NCBI GenBank assembly: GCA_017470095.1
Contig: JAFUFC010000010.1
Location: forward strand, 1 to 33,863
DNA length: 33,863 nucleotides
From: Clostridia bacterium
GTDB taxonomy: Bacteria; Bacillota; Clostridia; Christensenellales; Aristaeellaceae
Reading direction: 5' to 3'
Shown one piece after another: positions 10,671 to 18,697 of the stretch; position 1 is the first letter of the stretch, and every line of letters begins with the position of its first letter. The notes below the pieces were generated by a model that ran no database searches, was not told the origin of the DNA, and was given only the letters and a program-made list of their open reading frames with translations. The translations under genes were made by a program, and so were the position numbers.

Positions 10671-11492
10671 TTACGCCAGAAGCTTCCGGATGGCGTCATT
10701 CAGCCAATCGCCTTCAAACAGCTCGATCAGCCCGGCATCGCACGCGGCGGCCAGCTTCAAATTGATGGGCAGCTGGGCCAGCACCTGGGTGCCGAAGCGC
10801 TCCGCGGTTTCGCCCACGTGGCTTTCGCCAAACACCGGCACGTGCTTGCCACAGTCGGGGCAGAGGGCGTAGCTCATGTTTTCCACCAGGCCGGCCACGG
10901 GGATGTTCATCATCTGGGCCATGTTCAACGCCTTTTCCACGATCATGCCCACCAGGGCCTGGGGCGTGGTGACTACGACGCATTCATCCACCGGAATGGA
11001 CTGGAACACGGTTAGCGGCACATCGCCGGTTCCCGGGGGCATATCGATGAACATGACGTCCACGTCGCCCCAGAGCACATCGGTCCAGAACTGTTTGACA
11101 GTGCCGGCGATCACCGGGCCGCGCCACACCACGGGGGTGTTGTCCTCCTCCAGGAGCAGGTTCACGCTCATCATTTTGATGCCCGTTTTGCTGACTACCG
11201 GCAGGATGCCTTCTTCGTTGCCCATGGCCTTTTCGGTGATGCCGAAGGCCTTGGGGATGGAGGGGCCGGTCACGTCGGCGTCCAGGATGGCGGTTTTGTA
11301 GCCCGCGCGCTGGGCCATCACGGCCAGCAGGGCGGTGACCATGGATTTGCCCACGCCGCCTTTGCCGCTCATGACGGCAATGACCTTTTTGATGCTGCTG
11401 CCCGCGTGGGGCTTTGCCAGCAGGCTCTGCTGCTCCCGGCTGGGGCAATTGGCCCCACAGGAGGAGCAATCATGGGTGCAGTTTTCGCTCAC
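10671..11492 (-). CDS. mrp: Mrp/NBP35-family P-loop ATPase (Fe-S cluster carrier)
   Basis: 273 residues. Walker A of the deviant ParA/MinD type, SGKGGVGKS, is at 42-50. The switch region DADVTGPSIPKAF and DMPPGTGDVPLT are typical of Mrp/ApbC. The C-terminal CPDC at about 213 is the pair that bridges a 4Fe-4S cluster between two subunits. The N terminus adds a Cys-rich segment CTHDCSSCGANC, as in Nbp35-type proteins, which may hold a second cluster. It probably delivers Fe-S clusters to apoproteins in the cytoplasm, fitting a cell that makes Fe-S enzymes such as PFOR. The start is GTG at 11492, chosen for the upstream AAAGGACG and because it includes the Cys motif. It lies downstream of htpG on the same strand, 275 bp away. 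Confidence 0.93.
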   Translation of the reverse strand: MSENCTHDCSSCGANCPSREQQSLLAKPHAGSSIKKVIAVMSGKGGVGKSMVTALLAVMAQRAGYKTAILDADVTGPSIPKAFGITEKAMGNEEGILPVVSKTGIKMMSVNLLLEEDNTPVVWRGPVIAGTVKQFWTDVLWGDVDVMFIDMPPGTGDVPLTVFQSIPVDECVVVTTPQALVGMIVEKALNMAQMMNIPVAGLVENMSYALCPDCGKHVPVFGESHVGETAERFGTQVLAQLPINLKLAAACDAGLIELFEGDWLNDAIRKLLA

Positions 11493-11544
11493 TTTTCTTC
11501 GTCCTTTCTGGGTTTGTTCGCATATTTGCGTTCTTGATCAATTC

Positions 11545-11572
11545 GGGCGGGCGGATCATATGCGCCCCTGCA
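11545..11572 (-). repeat. GGGGCGGATAT element, half-copy 2
   Basis: On the minus strand it reads TGCAGGGGCGCATATGATCC then GCCCGCCCG, matching the left half of the element at 3522-3626 with few changes. It lies between mrp and htpG. Confidence 0.65.
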
Positions 11573-11697
11573 TTTTTTGCCGCGTTACAAATCTATTGGC
11601 CGCAGCTTCTTTTGATTGACTGCGGCGCATTCGTATTAACCGCGGCAGATTGCTGGCAGCATCAGCCTTCCATACTCCGCCATCTCGGATGGGGGCC

Positions 11698-11739
11698 TGG
11701 GGAAAACCACGCTTTGGGCCACAAAGAGCGGTTTTCCCA
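11698..11739 (+). repeat. GGGGGAAACC-family palindrome, copy 3
   Basis: TGGGGAAAACCACGCTTTG (11698-11716) and CAAAGAGCGGTTTTCCCA (11722-11739) form a near-perfect hairpin, followed by a CTATTCCCTTTC tail as in other copies. It begins 29 bp past the htpG stop, so it may end or protect that mRNA. Confidence 0.8.
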
Positions 11740-11767
11740 AGCTATTCCCTTTCTCCGTTCTCTAATC

Positions 11768-13627
11768 TCACATTTTCTCCGCCAGCTTGGCCACCAGCTC
11801 GTTGCTGCGGGCGATGAAGTCCTGCAGATCGTTGGCCTCCAGGGGTCGGCCGGAGAGACGGGCCAGATCGAACAGCTGGTGGCACAGCAGGTGGGCGGTT
11901 TCCTCATCCTGCATGGCCGCCAGGGCGCGAACGGTGGGGCACAGGCGGTTGAGCACCAGGGTGTACTTGCTGGGGAAAGCAAAGTCCTGGCCGTAGATGG
12001 CGCTCATTTCCTTGTAGCGGCGCACTTGCTCATCTTCGGTAAGGATGACGGGCAGGTCATGGTCGCTAAGGGCTTCAATTTTGATGGTCAATTCCTGATC
12101 GCCCAAAGCGTCCCGGAACAGTTTTTCCATTTGCCCCTGGTCAATATCCTTGCCTTCTTCGCTTTCTTCGGTCAGGCCGGATACGTCGGCGTCCACCCGA
12201 ACGAACTGCAAATCCTTCATGCCGCTGCCGTACTCCATGAAGGACATGAAATTCATGTCGATCAAGGTGTCCATGACCACCACGTCGATGCCCCGGTTGG
12301 TGTACAGGGCCACGGCGGCGGCCTGGCGGCTGGCCTCGGTGGTGTAATACAGCTTGCCGTCGGCCTTGCCTTCGTTCCGGGCCTTGTATTCGTCGATGGT
12401 CAGGTAATCGCCGGCGGTGGTTTTGAACAGCAGGCTGTCCTTCACCATTTCATAGAATTTTTGATCCCGCACGCAGCCGTACTTGACGAAGGGATGAATG
12501 TCGTCCCAGTAGGTTTCGTACTGCTTGCGCTCGGTGTTGAACAGGCCGTTGAGCTTGTCCGCCACTTTCTTGGTGATGTGGGCGGACAATTTCTTCACGT
12601 ACCCATCGTTTTGCAGGAAGGAACGGCTCACGTTCAGGGGCAGGTCGGGGCAATCGATCACGCCTTTGAGCAGCATCAGGAATTCAGGGATCACTTCCTT
12701 GATGTTGTCAGCCACGAACACCTGCCGGTTGAACAGCTTGATTTCGCCTTCCTGGCCGCCGAAATCCCGCTTGATCCGGGGAAAATACAGGATGCCCTTC
12801 AGATTGAAGGGATAATCCACATTCAGGTGCACCCAGAACAAAGGCTCCTCAAAGGTGTGGAAGAGCTTACGGTAAGTTTCCTTGTATTCTTCTTCGGTGC
12901 ATTCCTTGGGGTTTTTGAGCCACAGGGGATGGATATCGTTGATGGGCTTTTCGGCCTCGGCCTTTTCTTCTTCTTCGGTGCCGGTCACGTGGTCCTCATC
13001 TTTGGGGGTTTCTTCCTTGTTCAGGTCCTCCAGGTAGATGGGCACGGCCATGTAGCCGCAGTACCTCTCCAGCACCTGGCGCACCCGGTAGGCGTCCAGG
13101 AATTCTTTTTCTTCCTCAAAAATGTGCAGGGTGATGGTGGTGCCCCGCTCCTTGCGGCCGCCGGTGCGCATGGAGAAGGCCATGCCATCTTCGCTTTCCC
13201 ACAGGACGGGCTCAGCCCCCTCCTGCCAGGACAGGGTGTCGATGGTCACTTTGTCGGCGGCCATGAAGGCGGAATAGAAGCCCAGGCCGAAATGGCCGAT
13301 GATGCCGCCTTTATCGTCGCCGGTATAATTTTTGAGGAATTCTTCGGCGCTGGAGAAGGCCACCTGATTGATGTACTTTTCCACTTCCTCCGCCGTCATG
13401 CCGATGCCGTTATCGGTGAAGCGCAGTTCGCCCGCTTCCTTGTCCACAGTCACGGTGACGCGTAGGTCTTCGCCCGTTTCGCCTTTGAGCATTTTGTACT
13501 TGGTCACGGCGTCGCAGCCGTTGGACACCATTTCGCGGATAAAAATATCCTTATCGGAATACAGCCAGCGCTTAATGACCGGCATAATATTTTGCGCATG
13601 AATGGAAATATTGCCTTTCGTTTCCAT
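11768..13627 (-). CDS. htpG: Molecular chaperone HtpG (Hsp90)
   Basis: 619 residues, the usual bacterial Hsp90 length. The GHKL ATPase motifs are present: REMVSNGCDAVTK (31-43) with the N-box Asn (Glu and Asn conserved), DNGIGM (72-77) and GHFGLGFYSAF (110-120). An acidic, Glu-rich stretch follows at about 220-235, then the middle domain (LFWVHLNVDYPFNLKGILYFPR, SRSFLQND) and the dimerisation domain. It remodels client proteins with ATP in the cytoplasm. ATG 13627 follows AAGGAGGTG. Upstream are a clear promoter and a CIRCE operator, so HrcA control is likely. It is transcribed toward mrp, with a palindromic repeat just after its stop. Confidence 0.98.
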   Translation of the reverse strand: METKGNISIHAQNIMPVIKRWLYSDKDIFIREMVSNGCDAVTKYKMLKGETGEDLRVTVTVDKEAGELRFTDNGIGMTAEEVEKYINQVAFSSAEEFLKNYTGDDKGGIIGHFGLGFYSAFMAADKVTIDTLSWQEGAEPVLWESEDGMAFSMRTGGRKERGTTITLHIFEEEKEFLDAYRVRQVLERYCGYMAVPIYLEDLNKEETPKDEDHVTGTEEEEKAEAEKPINDIHPLWLKNPKECTEEEYKETYRKLFHTFEEPLFWVHLNVDYPFNLKGILYFPRIKRDFGGQEGEIKLFNRQVFVADNIKEVIPEFLMLLKGVIDCPDLPLNVSRSFLQNDGYVKKLSAHITKKVADKLNGLFNTERKQYETYWDDIHPFVKYGCVRDQKFYEMVKDSLLFKTTAGDYLTIDEYKARNEGKADGKLYYTTEASRQAAAVALYTNRGIDVVVMDTLIDMNFMSFMEYGSGMKDLQFVRVDADVSGLTEESEEGKDIDQGQMEKLFRDALGDQELTIKIEALSDHDLPVILTEDEQVRRYKEMSAIYGQDFAFPSKYTLVLNRLCPTVRALAAMQDEETAHLLCHQLFDLARLSGRPLEANDLQDFIARSNELVAKLAEKM

Positions 13628-13668
13628 TGAAATGCACCTCCTTGTGGGTATAACTCATGTGCAGGAGC

Positions 13669-13697
13669 ATTATAACACCACAGGAAGGAAAATGCAA
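13669..13697 (-). promoter_or_regulatory. Promoter of htpG
   Basis: On the minus strand TTGCAT (13692-13697), 17 bp, TATAAT (13669-13674), about 42 bp before the ATG. Confidence 0.75.
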
Positions 13698-13704
13698 GGG
13701 AAAA

Positions 13705-13731
13705 TTAGCACTCTCGGAAAACGAGTGCTAA
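13705..13731. promoter_or_regulatory. CIRCE element (HrcA operator)
   Basis: TTAGCACTC-N9-GAGTGCTAA, a perfect match to the consensus inverted repeat. It lies 7 bp upstream of the htpG -35 box rather than over the start point. Confidence 0.93.
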
Positions 13732-13835
13732 TTTTGTAATGTCCCAGTTAAATTGTAAATAAATGAGAAAAAATTGAAGAATTTGACATTTGAATGACAC
13801 ATTTCTGACTTATTTCAAAGATAGTATAAAATGAT

Positions 13836-13943
13836 CCGGAAAGATTGATCCGCAATGGAAACTGCCCCCTCGGTTTGCATGCTGGCATCTTTTTTATCCA
13901 CTTTCCGGAAGCACGCCGCTCCCCTCGCGGCGTGTCTTTTTTT
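13836..13943 (+). ncRNA. Possible small structured RNA or gtrA leader
   Basis: A closing stem CCGGAAAG (13836-13843)/CTTTCCGG (13901-13908) encloses about 57 nt and is followed at once by an intrinsic terminator (13912-13943). A TATAAA-like -10 at 13825-13830 has only a poor -35 (TTCTGA, 13803-13808). No known riboswitch was recognised. It could be a free-standing small RNA or an attenuator for the GtrA gene 82 bp downstream. Together with the CIRCE and htpG promoter it occupies the gene-free stretch 13628-14024. Confidence 0.4.
13912..13943 (+). terminator. Intrinsic terminator upstream of the GtrA gene
   Basis: CACGCCGC (13912-13919) pairs with GCGGCGTG (13927-13934), followed by TCTTTTTTT. 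No coding gene on the plus strand ends here. Confidence 0.8.
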
Positions 13944-14024
13944 CTGTGTTTCCCGAAACGGAAACAGGAAAAATAAAATTGGGAACGAATAAAAATGAAT
14001 AATCTTTCACAAGGGAGGGGTCGT

Positions 14025-14462
14025 ATGACCAGAGAACAGCGGAAGGAAGCGCTGCGGGCGCTGAAATTTTTGCTCATTTCCATTTCCGCGGGGCTGATTC
14101 AAATTGGCTCGTTTACCCTGCTCAAGGAGGTCTTTGGCCTGGTGTACTGGCAGGCCTATCTGATTTCGCTGGTCCTGAGCGTGGTGTGGAATTTCACTTT
14201 TAACCGACGCTATACCTTCCAATCCGCAGTCAATATTCCCAAAGCCATGGCGCTGGTAGCGCTGTTTTACTGCGTGTTCACGCCGCTGAGCACCTGGTGG
14301 GGCCACGCCCTGGACCAGGCCGGGGTGAACAATTATCTCATTGAGGGGGGCACCATGGTGATCAATTTCATCACCGAATTCCTCTACCAGCGGTTTGTGG
14401 TGTTTCGCGGCTCTCTGGATACCAATGCCCGGGCAAAAAGGGAGAAGAAGGAAACAGCCTAA
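14025..14462 (+). CDS. GtrA-family membrane protein
   Basis: 145 residues. The pattern fits GtrA (PF04138): an N-terminal FLLISISAGLIQIGSFTLLKE segment, then YLISLVLSVVWNFTFNRRYTF with the conserved WNFxxxRxxxF motif, then two more hydrophobic segments (about 75-93 and 105-128), ending in a basic tail. Four membrane helices are expected. Family members are linked to moving lipid-linked sugars for cell-surface glycans, but no glycosyltransferase is nearby, so the role here is open. ATG 14025 is preferred over 13995 because AAGGGAGGGG lies just before it. Confidence 0.85.
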   Translation: MTREQRKEALRALKFLLISISAGLIQIGSFTLLKEVFGLVYWQAYLISLVLSVVWNFTFNRRYTFQSAVNIPKAMALVALFYCVFTPLSTWWGHALDQAGVNNYLIEGGTMVINFITEFLYQRFVVFRGSLDTNARAKREKKETA

Positions 14463-14500
14463 AAACGGATAAAAATACAAGAAAAACACAGGAAAAATGC

Positions 14501-14529
14501 TTGATAATGAGCCCAATCCTGCGTATAAT
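14501..14529 (+). promoter_or_regulatory. Promoter of the livJHMGF operon
   Basis: TTGATA (14501-14506), 17 bp, TATAAT (14524-14529), giving a leader of about 85 nt before livJ. Confidence 0.8.
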
Positions 14530-14619
14530 TGCTTCATTCGGATCCGTTCTTTCCTTAAAAATGAAGGAAAAGGGCGCCTTCCAATTCATTTTTTTCCAAG
14601 ATTAGAGGAGGAAATGTAC

Positions 14620-15774
14620 ATGAAAAAGTTTTTTGCCATGATGCTGGCGCTTGCCATGTTGCTGACCTGCGTGTCCGCTTTTGCGGATGACGATGTGGTC
14701 ACCCTGAAAATCGCCCATATCGGCCCCACCACCGGTGGTGCTGCGCTGTACGGCCAAGCCACGCGGGATGGCGCCGCCATCGCTGCCGATGAAATCAACG
14801 CCCTGGGCGGCAAGTACCGGGTGGAACTCATCAACGAAGACGACGAGCACAACGTGGAAAAGGCCGTGAACGCCTACAACGCCGCGCTGGACGCCGGCGC
14901 GCAGATCATCCTGGGCACCACCACCTCCAAGCCCTGCGAGGCTGTGGGCGCGCTGGCCGTGAATGACCGGGTGTTCATGCTCTCGCCCTCCGCTTCCTCC
15001 GAAGCCGCCGTGGAGCCTGACAACGTGTTCCAGGTTTGCTTCACCGACCCCAACCAGGGCGCCGCTTCCGCTGAGTACATCGCTGAGCATAAGCTGGGCA
15101 CCAAGGTGGCCATCATTTACAACAACGCCGATGTGTACTCCACCGGTATCCGGGACACCTTTGTGGAAAAGGCTGCCGAGCTGGGCCTGGAAATCGTGAC
15201 ACAACCCATCACCTTCACCGATGAAACCACCGACTTCACCGTGCTGGTGGCCGAAGCCCAGAACGCTGGGGCGGAAATCGTGTTCCTGCCCATTTACTAC
15301 ACCCCCGCTTCCCAGATCCTGACTGTGGCCGCCGCCAAGGAATTCAAGCCCATCTTCTTCGGTGTGGACGGCATGGACGGCATCCTGGAGATCGAAGGCT
15401 TTGACAAGTCCCTGGCCGAGGGCGTCATGCTGCTGACCCCCTTTGTTGCCACCGCGCAGGATGAAAAGACTGTCAGCTTCGTCACCAAGTATCAGGAAGC
15501 TTACGGCATCAAGCCCATCCAATTCGCCGCCGATGCCTATGACGGCATTTACATCATCGTGGCCGCCGCCGAAAAGGCCGGCATCACCGCCGAAATGGTG
15601 CGGAAGGCTGAGGAGGAGAAGGATCCTTCCGAAATCTGCGAGGCCCTGATCGCCGCCATGACTGAAATCGAAGTGGAAGGACTGACCGGCACCATGACCT
15701 GGGATGAATCCGGCAAAGTCACCAAGACGCCTATGGCCGCCACCATCGTGAACGGCGAATATGTTTTTGAATAA
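14620..15774 (+). CDS. livJ: Branched-chain amino-acid ABC transporter, substrate-binding protein
   Basis: 384 residues from ATG 14620, 8 nt past AGAGGAGG; ATG 14614 is too close to it. A signal peptide (MKKFFAMMLALAMLLTCVSA then FA) precedes a type 1 periplasmic-binding fold (Peripla_BP_6): LKIAHIGPTTGGAALYGQ, AAIAADEINALGGKYRVELI, the GTTTSKPCEAV ligand loop and SPSASSEAAVEPDNVFQ. It captures Leu/Ile/Val or a similar compound outside the membrane. Gram-positive binding proteins are usually lipoproteins; here Cys19 (LLTC) is not in a convincing lipobox and AFA-D looks like a type I cleavage site. First gene of the liv operon. Ligand specificity cannot be read from sequence. Confidence 0.93.
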   Translation: MKKFFAMMLALAMLLTCVSAFADDDVVTLKIAHIGPTTGGAALYGQATRDGAAIAADEINALGGKYRVELINEDDEHNVEKAVNAYNAALDAGAQIILGTTTSKPCEAVGALAVNDRVFMLSPSASSEAAVEPDNVFQVCFTDPNQGAASAEYIAEHKLGTKVAIIYNNADVYSTGIRDTFVEKAAELGLEIVTQPITFTDETTDFTVLVAEAQNAGAEIVFLPIYYTPASQILTVAAAKEFKPIFFGVDGMDGILEIEGFDKSLAEGVMLLTPFVATAQDEKTVSFVTKYQEAYGIKPIQFAADAYDGIYIIVAAAEKAGITAEMVRKAEEEKDPSEICEALIAAMTEIEVEGLTGTMTWDESGKVTKTPMAATIVNGEYVFE

Positions 15775-15792
15775 TCCCTAACCTGTTCAAAA

Positions 15793-15840
15793 GCGGGCTG
15801 GCTCCGGGCAAGCGGGGCCAGTTCCGCCTTTTCGTTTTAT
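15793..15840 (+). terminator. Intercistronic partial terminator between livJ and livH
   Basis: GCGG..CTGGCTCC (15793-15805) pairs with GGGGCCAG..CCGC (15814-15827), then a broken T tract. A leaky terminator here would give more binding protein than permease, the usual ratio in ABC importers. Confidence 0.65.
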
Positions 15841-15869
15841 TACGCAAGGATGCTTGGGGGAAAAGCAAG

Positions 15870-16748
15870 ATGATTTTTCTCGATAACCTGATCAACGGAT
15901 TGAGCCTGGGCAGCATTTACGCCATCATCGCCCTGGGGTATACGATGGTGTACGGTATTGCCAAGATGCTGAATTTTGCCCATGGCGACATCATCATGGT
16001 GGGCGCTTATGTGGCGTTTTGCGGTTTGCAGTATTGGGGCCTTCCGCCGGTGGCGGCCATCCTGGTGGCCATGGCGGTGTGCACGGTGCTAGGCATTTTG
16101 ATCGAGGGGCTGGCGTACCGGCCGTTGCGGCAGGCGGCCAGCCTGGCGGTGCTGATCACCGCCATCGGCATGAGCTACCTGCTGCAGAATCTGGCGCTGA
16201 TGATCTGGGGCGCCAATCCCAAATCGTTTCCGCGCACCTTCATTAATTCCTTCAGCATCCAACTGGGCCAGCTGAATGTGTCCAGCGCCACGATCGTCAC
16301 CATCCTGGCCAACATTGTGATCATGGTGGCACTCAGCCTGTTCATCAATCAGACCAAGGTGGGCAAGGCCATGCGCTGCGTATCGGAGGACCGGGGCGCG
16401 GCGGAGCTGATGGGCATTAACGTGAACCGCACCATTTCCCTCACCTTCGCTATCGGCTCTGCCCTGGCGGCCATCGCCGGCGTGCTGCTGTGCTCCTCCT
16501 ACCCCATCTTGCAGCCCACCACCGGCTCAATGCCCGGTATTAAAGCCTTTACGGCGGCTGTTTTTGGCGGCATCGGCTCCATTCCGGGAGCCATGATTGG
16601 AGGCGTGCTGCTGGGCGTGATCGAGATTTTCGGCAAGGCCTATATTTCCACGGAGTTGGGCGATGCCATTGTGTTCGCGGTGCTGATCGTGGTGCTGCTT
16701 GTGAAGCCCACGGGGCTGCTGGGCAAGCCCATCCGGGAGAAAGTGTGA
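15870..16748 (+). CDS. livH: Branched-chain amino-acid ABC transporter, permease LivH
   Basis: 292 residues, highly hydrophobic, about eight membrane segments. The start MIFLDNLINGLSLGSIYAIIALGYTMVYGIAKMLNFAHGDIIMVGAY is the LivH signature. GIKAFTAAVFGGIGSIPGAMIGGVLLG near the C terminus is the coupling region that contacts the ATPases. It pairs with LivM in the membrane. ATG 15870 follows a modest GGGGGAAAAG site. The stop is 10 bp before the livM start and livM's ribosome site overlaps it, so translation is probably coupled. Confidence 0.95.
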   Translation: MIFLDNLINGLSLGSIYAIIALGYTMVYGIAKMLNFAHGDIIMVGAYVAFCGLQYWGLPPVAAILVAMAVCTVLGILIEGLAYRPLRQAASLAVLITAIGMSYLLQNLALMIWGANPKSFPRTFINSFSIQLGQLNVSSATIVTILANIVIMVALSLFINQTKVGKAMRCVSEDRGAAELMGINVNRTISLTFAIGSALAAIAGVLLCSSYPILQPTTGSMPGIKAFTAAVFGGIGSIPGAMIGGVLLGVIEIFGKAYISTELGDAIVFAVLIVVLLVKPTGLLGKPIREKV

Positions 16749-16758
16749 GGTGATGAAG

Positions 16759-17838
16759 ATGACGAAAGCGAAAAGGAAGCGCCTGATCTATAACCTCATC
16801 ACCTTCGCTCTGGTGATCGCCGCCTTTATCATCCTGCAATCCATGATTGCCAACAAGATGATCAGCCGTTCCCTGAAGGGCCAGCTGGTGCCCATCTGCG
16901 CGTGGATCGTGATGGCCGTGTCGCTGAACTTGGTCATCGGTTTTTCCGGGGAATTGAGCCTGGGCCACGCCGGCTTCATGAGCGTGGGGGCCTACACGGG
17001 GGCCATCATCAGCGGCTGGCTTTTGCAGGTCTATGAAGTTCAGGATACCACTCTGCGCCTGGTGCTGGCCATGGTGGCAGGCGGCCTGATCGCGGGCATC
17101 GCGGGGGTGCTGATCGGCATCCCGGTGCTGCGGCTGCGGGGCGACTATCTGGCCATCGTCACCCTGGCCTTTGGCGAAATTATCCGCAGCTTAGTGAACG
17201 TGCTGTACGTGGGCGTGGCGGATGGCAAGCTGCATTTTTCCTTCCTGAATAAGAATATGCCAGCAGGGGTTTCGATGCTGGTGGATGGGGCCAAGGGCGC
17301 GGTGAAAATCAAGCCGGTGGCCACCTTCACCGCCGGGTTCGTTCTCATTTTGATCACCCTGGTGGTGGTGCTGAACCTGGTCAATTCCCGGGCAGGAAGG
17401 GCCATCCAGGCCACGCGGGATAACCGGATTGCCGCTGAATCCATGGGCGTGCCGGTGACCAAATACAAGATGATGGCGTTTGTCACAGCCGCCGTGCTGG
17501 CCGGCATGGCCGGAGCGCTGTACGGCCTCAATTCTTCCACCGTTATTCCCACCCAGTTCACCTTTAACCAGTCTATTAACGTGCTGGTGTTCGTGGTGCT
17601 GGGCGGCCTGGGCAACGTGCTGGGAAGCGTCGTGTCCGCCACGCTGCTCACCGTGCTGCCCGAAGTGCTGCGCGCCTTTGCCGATTACCGCATGCTGGTG
17701 TACGCTATCGTTTTGATCCTGGTGATGGTTTTCACCAACAACCCCACCATCCGCGCTTTTGCCGACCGGCTGTTTGCGCCCGTCAAGGCAATCTTCCGGA
17801 GAAGTAAGAAAAAGACCGCGGGAGGTGACGCGCAATGA
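16759..17838 (+). CDS. livM: Branched-chain amino-acid ABC transporter, permease LivM
   Basis: 359 residues from ATG 16759. GTG 16750 and ATG 16753 are also in frame, but GAGGTGAT lies at 16747-16754 at the right distance only for 16759. It has a basic N terminus (MTKAKRKR), then many membrane helices. Family motifs: WIVMAVSLNLVIGFSGELSLGHAGFMSVGAYTGA, GIPVLRLRGDYLAIVTLAFGEI, TRDNRIAAESMGVPVTKYK (coupling loop) and GGLGNVLGSVVSATLLTVLPE. It is the second transmembrane subunit. Its last four bases overlap the livG start (ATGA). Confidence 0.95.
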   Translation: MTKAKRKRLIYNLITFALVIAAFIILQSMIANKMISRSLKGQLVPICAWIVMAVSLNLVIGFSGELSLGHAGFMSVGAYTGAIISGWLLQVYEVQDTTLRLVLAMVAGGLIAGIAGVLIGIPVLRLRGDYLAIVTLAFGEIIRSLVNVLYVGVADGKLHFSFLNKNMPAGVSMLVDGAKGAVKIKPVATFTAGFVLILITLVVVLNLVNSRAGRAIQATRDNRIAAESMGVPVTKYKMMAFVTAAVLAGMAGALYGLNSSTVIPTQFTFNQSINVLVFVVLGGLGNVLGSVVSATLLTVLPEVLRAFADYRMLVYAIVLILVMVFTNNPTIRAFADRLFAPVKAIFRRSKKKTAGGDAQ

Positions 17839-18695
17839 GCCAGCTGCCAAAAAAACACCGCTCCGATACCAAAATGGTGCCGGTGCCGTCTCATTCCATC
17901 GTTCCGGAAAGAGACGTGAACGAGATTCCTGTGCTGGAAACCCGCCACCTGGGCATTGAGTTTGGCGGCTTGAAGGCAGTGGACGACTTTAACCTGACCA
18001 TCGGCAAAACGGAAATTGCCGGGCTGATTGGCCCCAACGGCGCGGGCAAGACCACGGTGTTCAATATGCTCACCAAGGTGTACGAGCCCACCACCGGCGC
18101 GGTGCTGATCAACGGGAAGGACCTGCACGGCATGAGCATTGTGCAGGCCAGCAAATTGGGCATCGCTCGCACGTTCCAGAATATCCGCCTGTTTGATAAA
18201 ATGACAGTGGAAGAAAATGTGCGCATCGGCCTGCATAATCAAATTAAGTATGATATGTTCTCTGGCATCTTCCGCCTGCCCCGGTACTGGAAGCAGGAAA
18301 GGAAGCAGCATGAAAAGGCCATGGAGCTGCTGGATATTTTCGGCATGCAGGACCTGGCCGACGAGGAAGCGGGCAGCCTGCCCTACGGCGCCCAGCGGCG
18401 GCTGGAAATCGTGCGAGCTTTGGCCACGGACCCCAAGCTGCTTCTGCTGGATGAACCTGCCGCCGGCATGAACCCCAAGGAAACGGAAGAACTGATGGAA
18501 AACATCGCCAAAATTCGCGATCAGTTCCAGATCGCCATCCTGCTGATCGAGCATGATATGAGCCTGGTTATGGGGGTGTGCGAGGGCATTTGCGTGCTGA
18601 ATTTCGGCAAAGTCATCGCCAAGGGCACGGCGGATGAGATTCAGGCCAATCCCGTGGTGATCGAAGCCTATCTGGGCAAGAAGAAGGAGGGCTGA
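17835..18695 (+). CDS. livG: Branched-chain amino-acid ABC transporter, ATPase LivG
   Basis: 286 residues. Walker A GPNGAGKTT at 66-74, signature LPYGAQRRLEIVRAL, Walker B LLLLDEPAAGMNPKE, switch His in IEHDM. ATG 17835 overlaps the livM stop and has an excellent GGAGGTGA site, but it gives about 33 residues of polar, low-complexity N-terminal extension (MSQLPKKHRSDTKMVPVPSH) before the usual LivG beginning at IPVLETRHLGIEFGG. A later GTG (codon 28) is possible but has a weaker site. It powers import on the cytoplasmic face with LivF. Confidence 0.95.
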   Translation: MSQLPKKHRSDTKMVPVPSHSIVPERDVNEIPVLETRHLGIEFGGLKAVDDFNLTIGKTEIAGLIGPNGAGKTTVFNMLTKVYEPTTGAVLINGKDLHGMSIVQASKLGIARTFQNIRLFDKMTVEENVRIGLHNQIKYDMFSGIFRLPRYWKQERKQHEKAMELLDIFGMQDLADEEAGSLPYGAQRRLEIVRALATDPKLLLLDEPAAGMNPKETEELMENIAKIRDQFQIAILLIEHDMSLVMGVCEGICVLNFGKVIAKGTADEIQANPVVIEAYLGKKKEG

Positions 18696-18697
18696 CC

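Noticed and set aside
11414-13465. 683-codon open frame on the plus strand
   Set aside because: It is antisense to htpG, whose Hsp90 motifs are unmistakable. High third-position GC keeps the opposite frame open.
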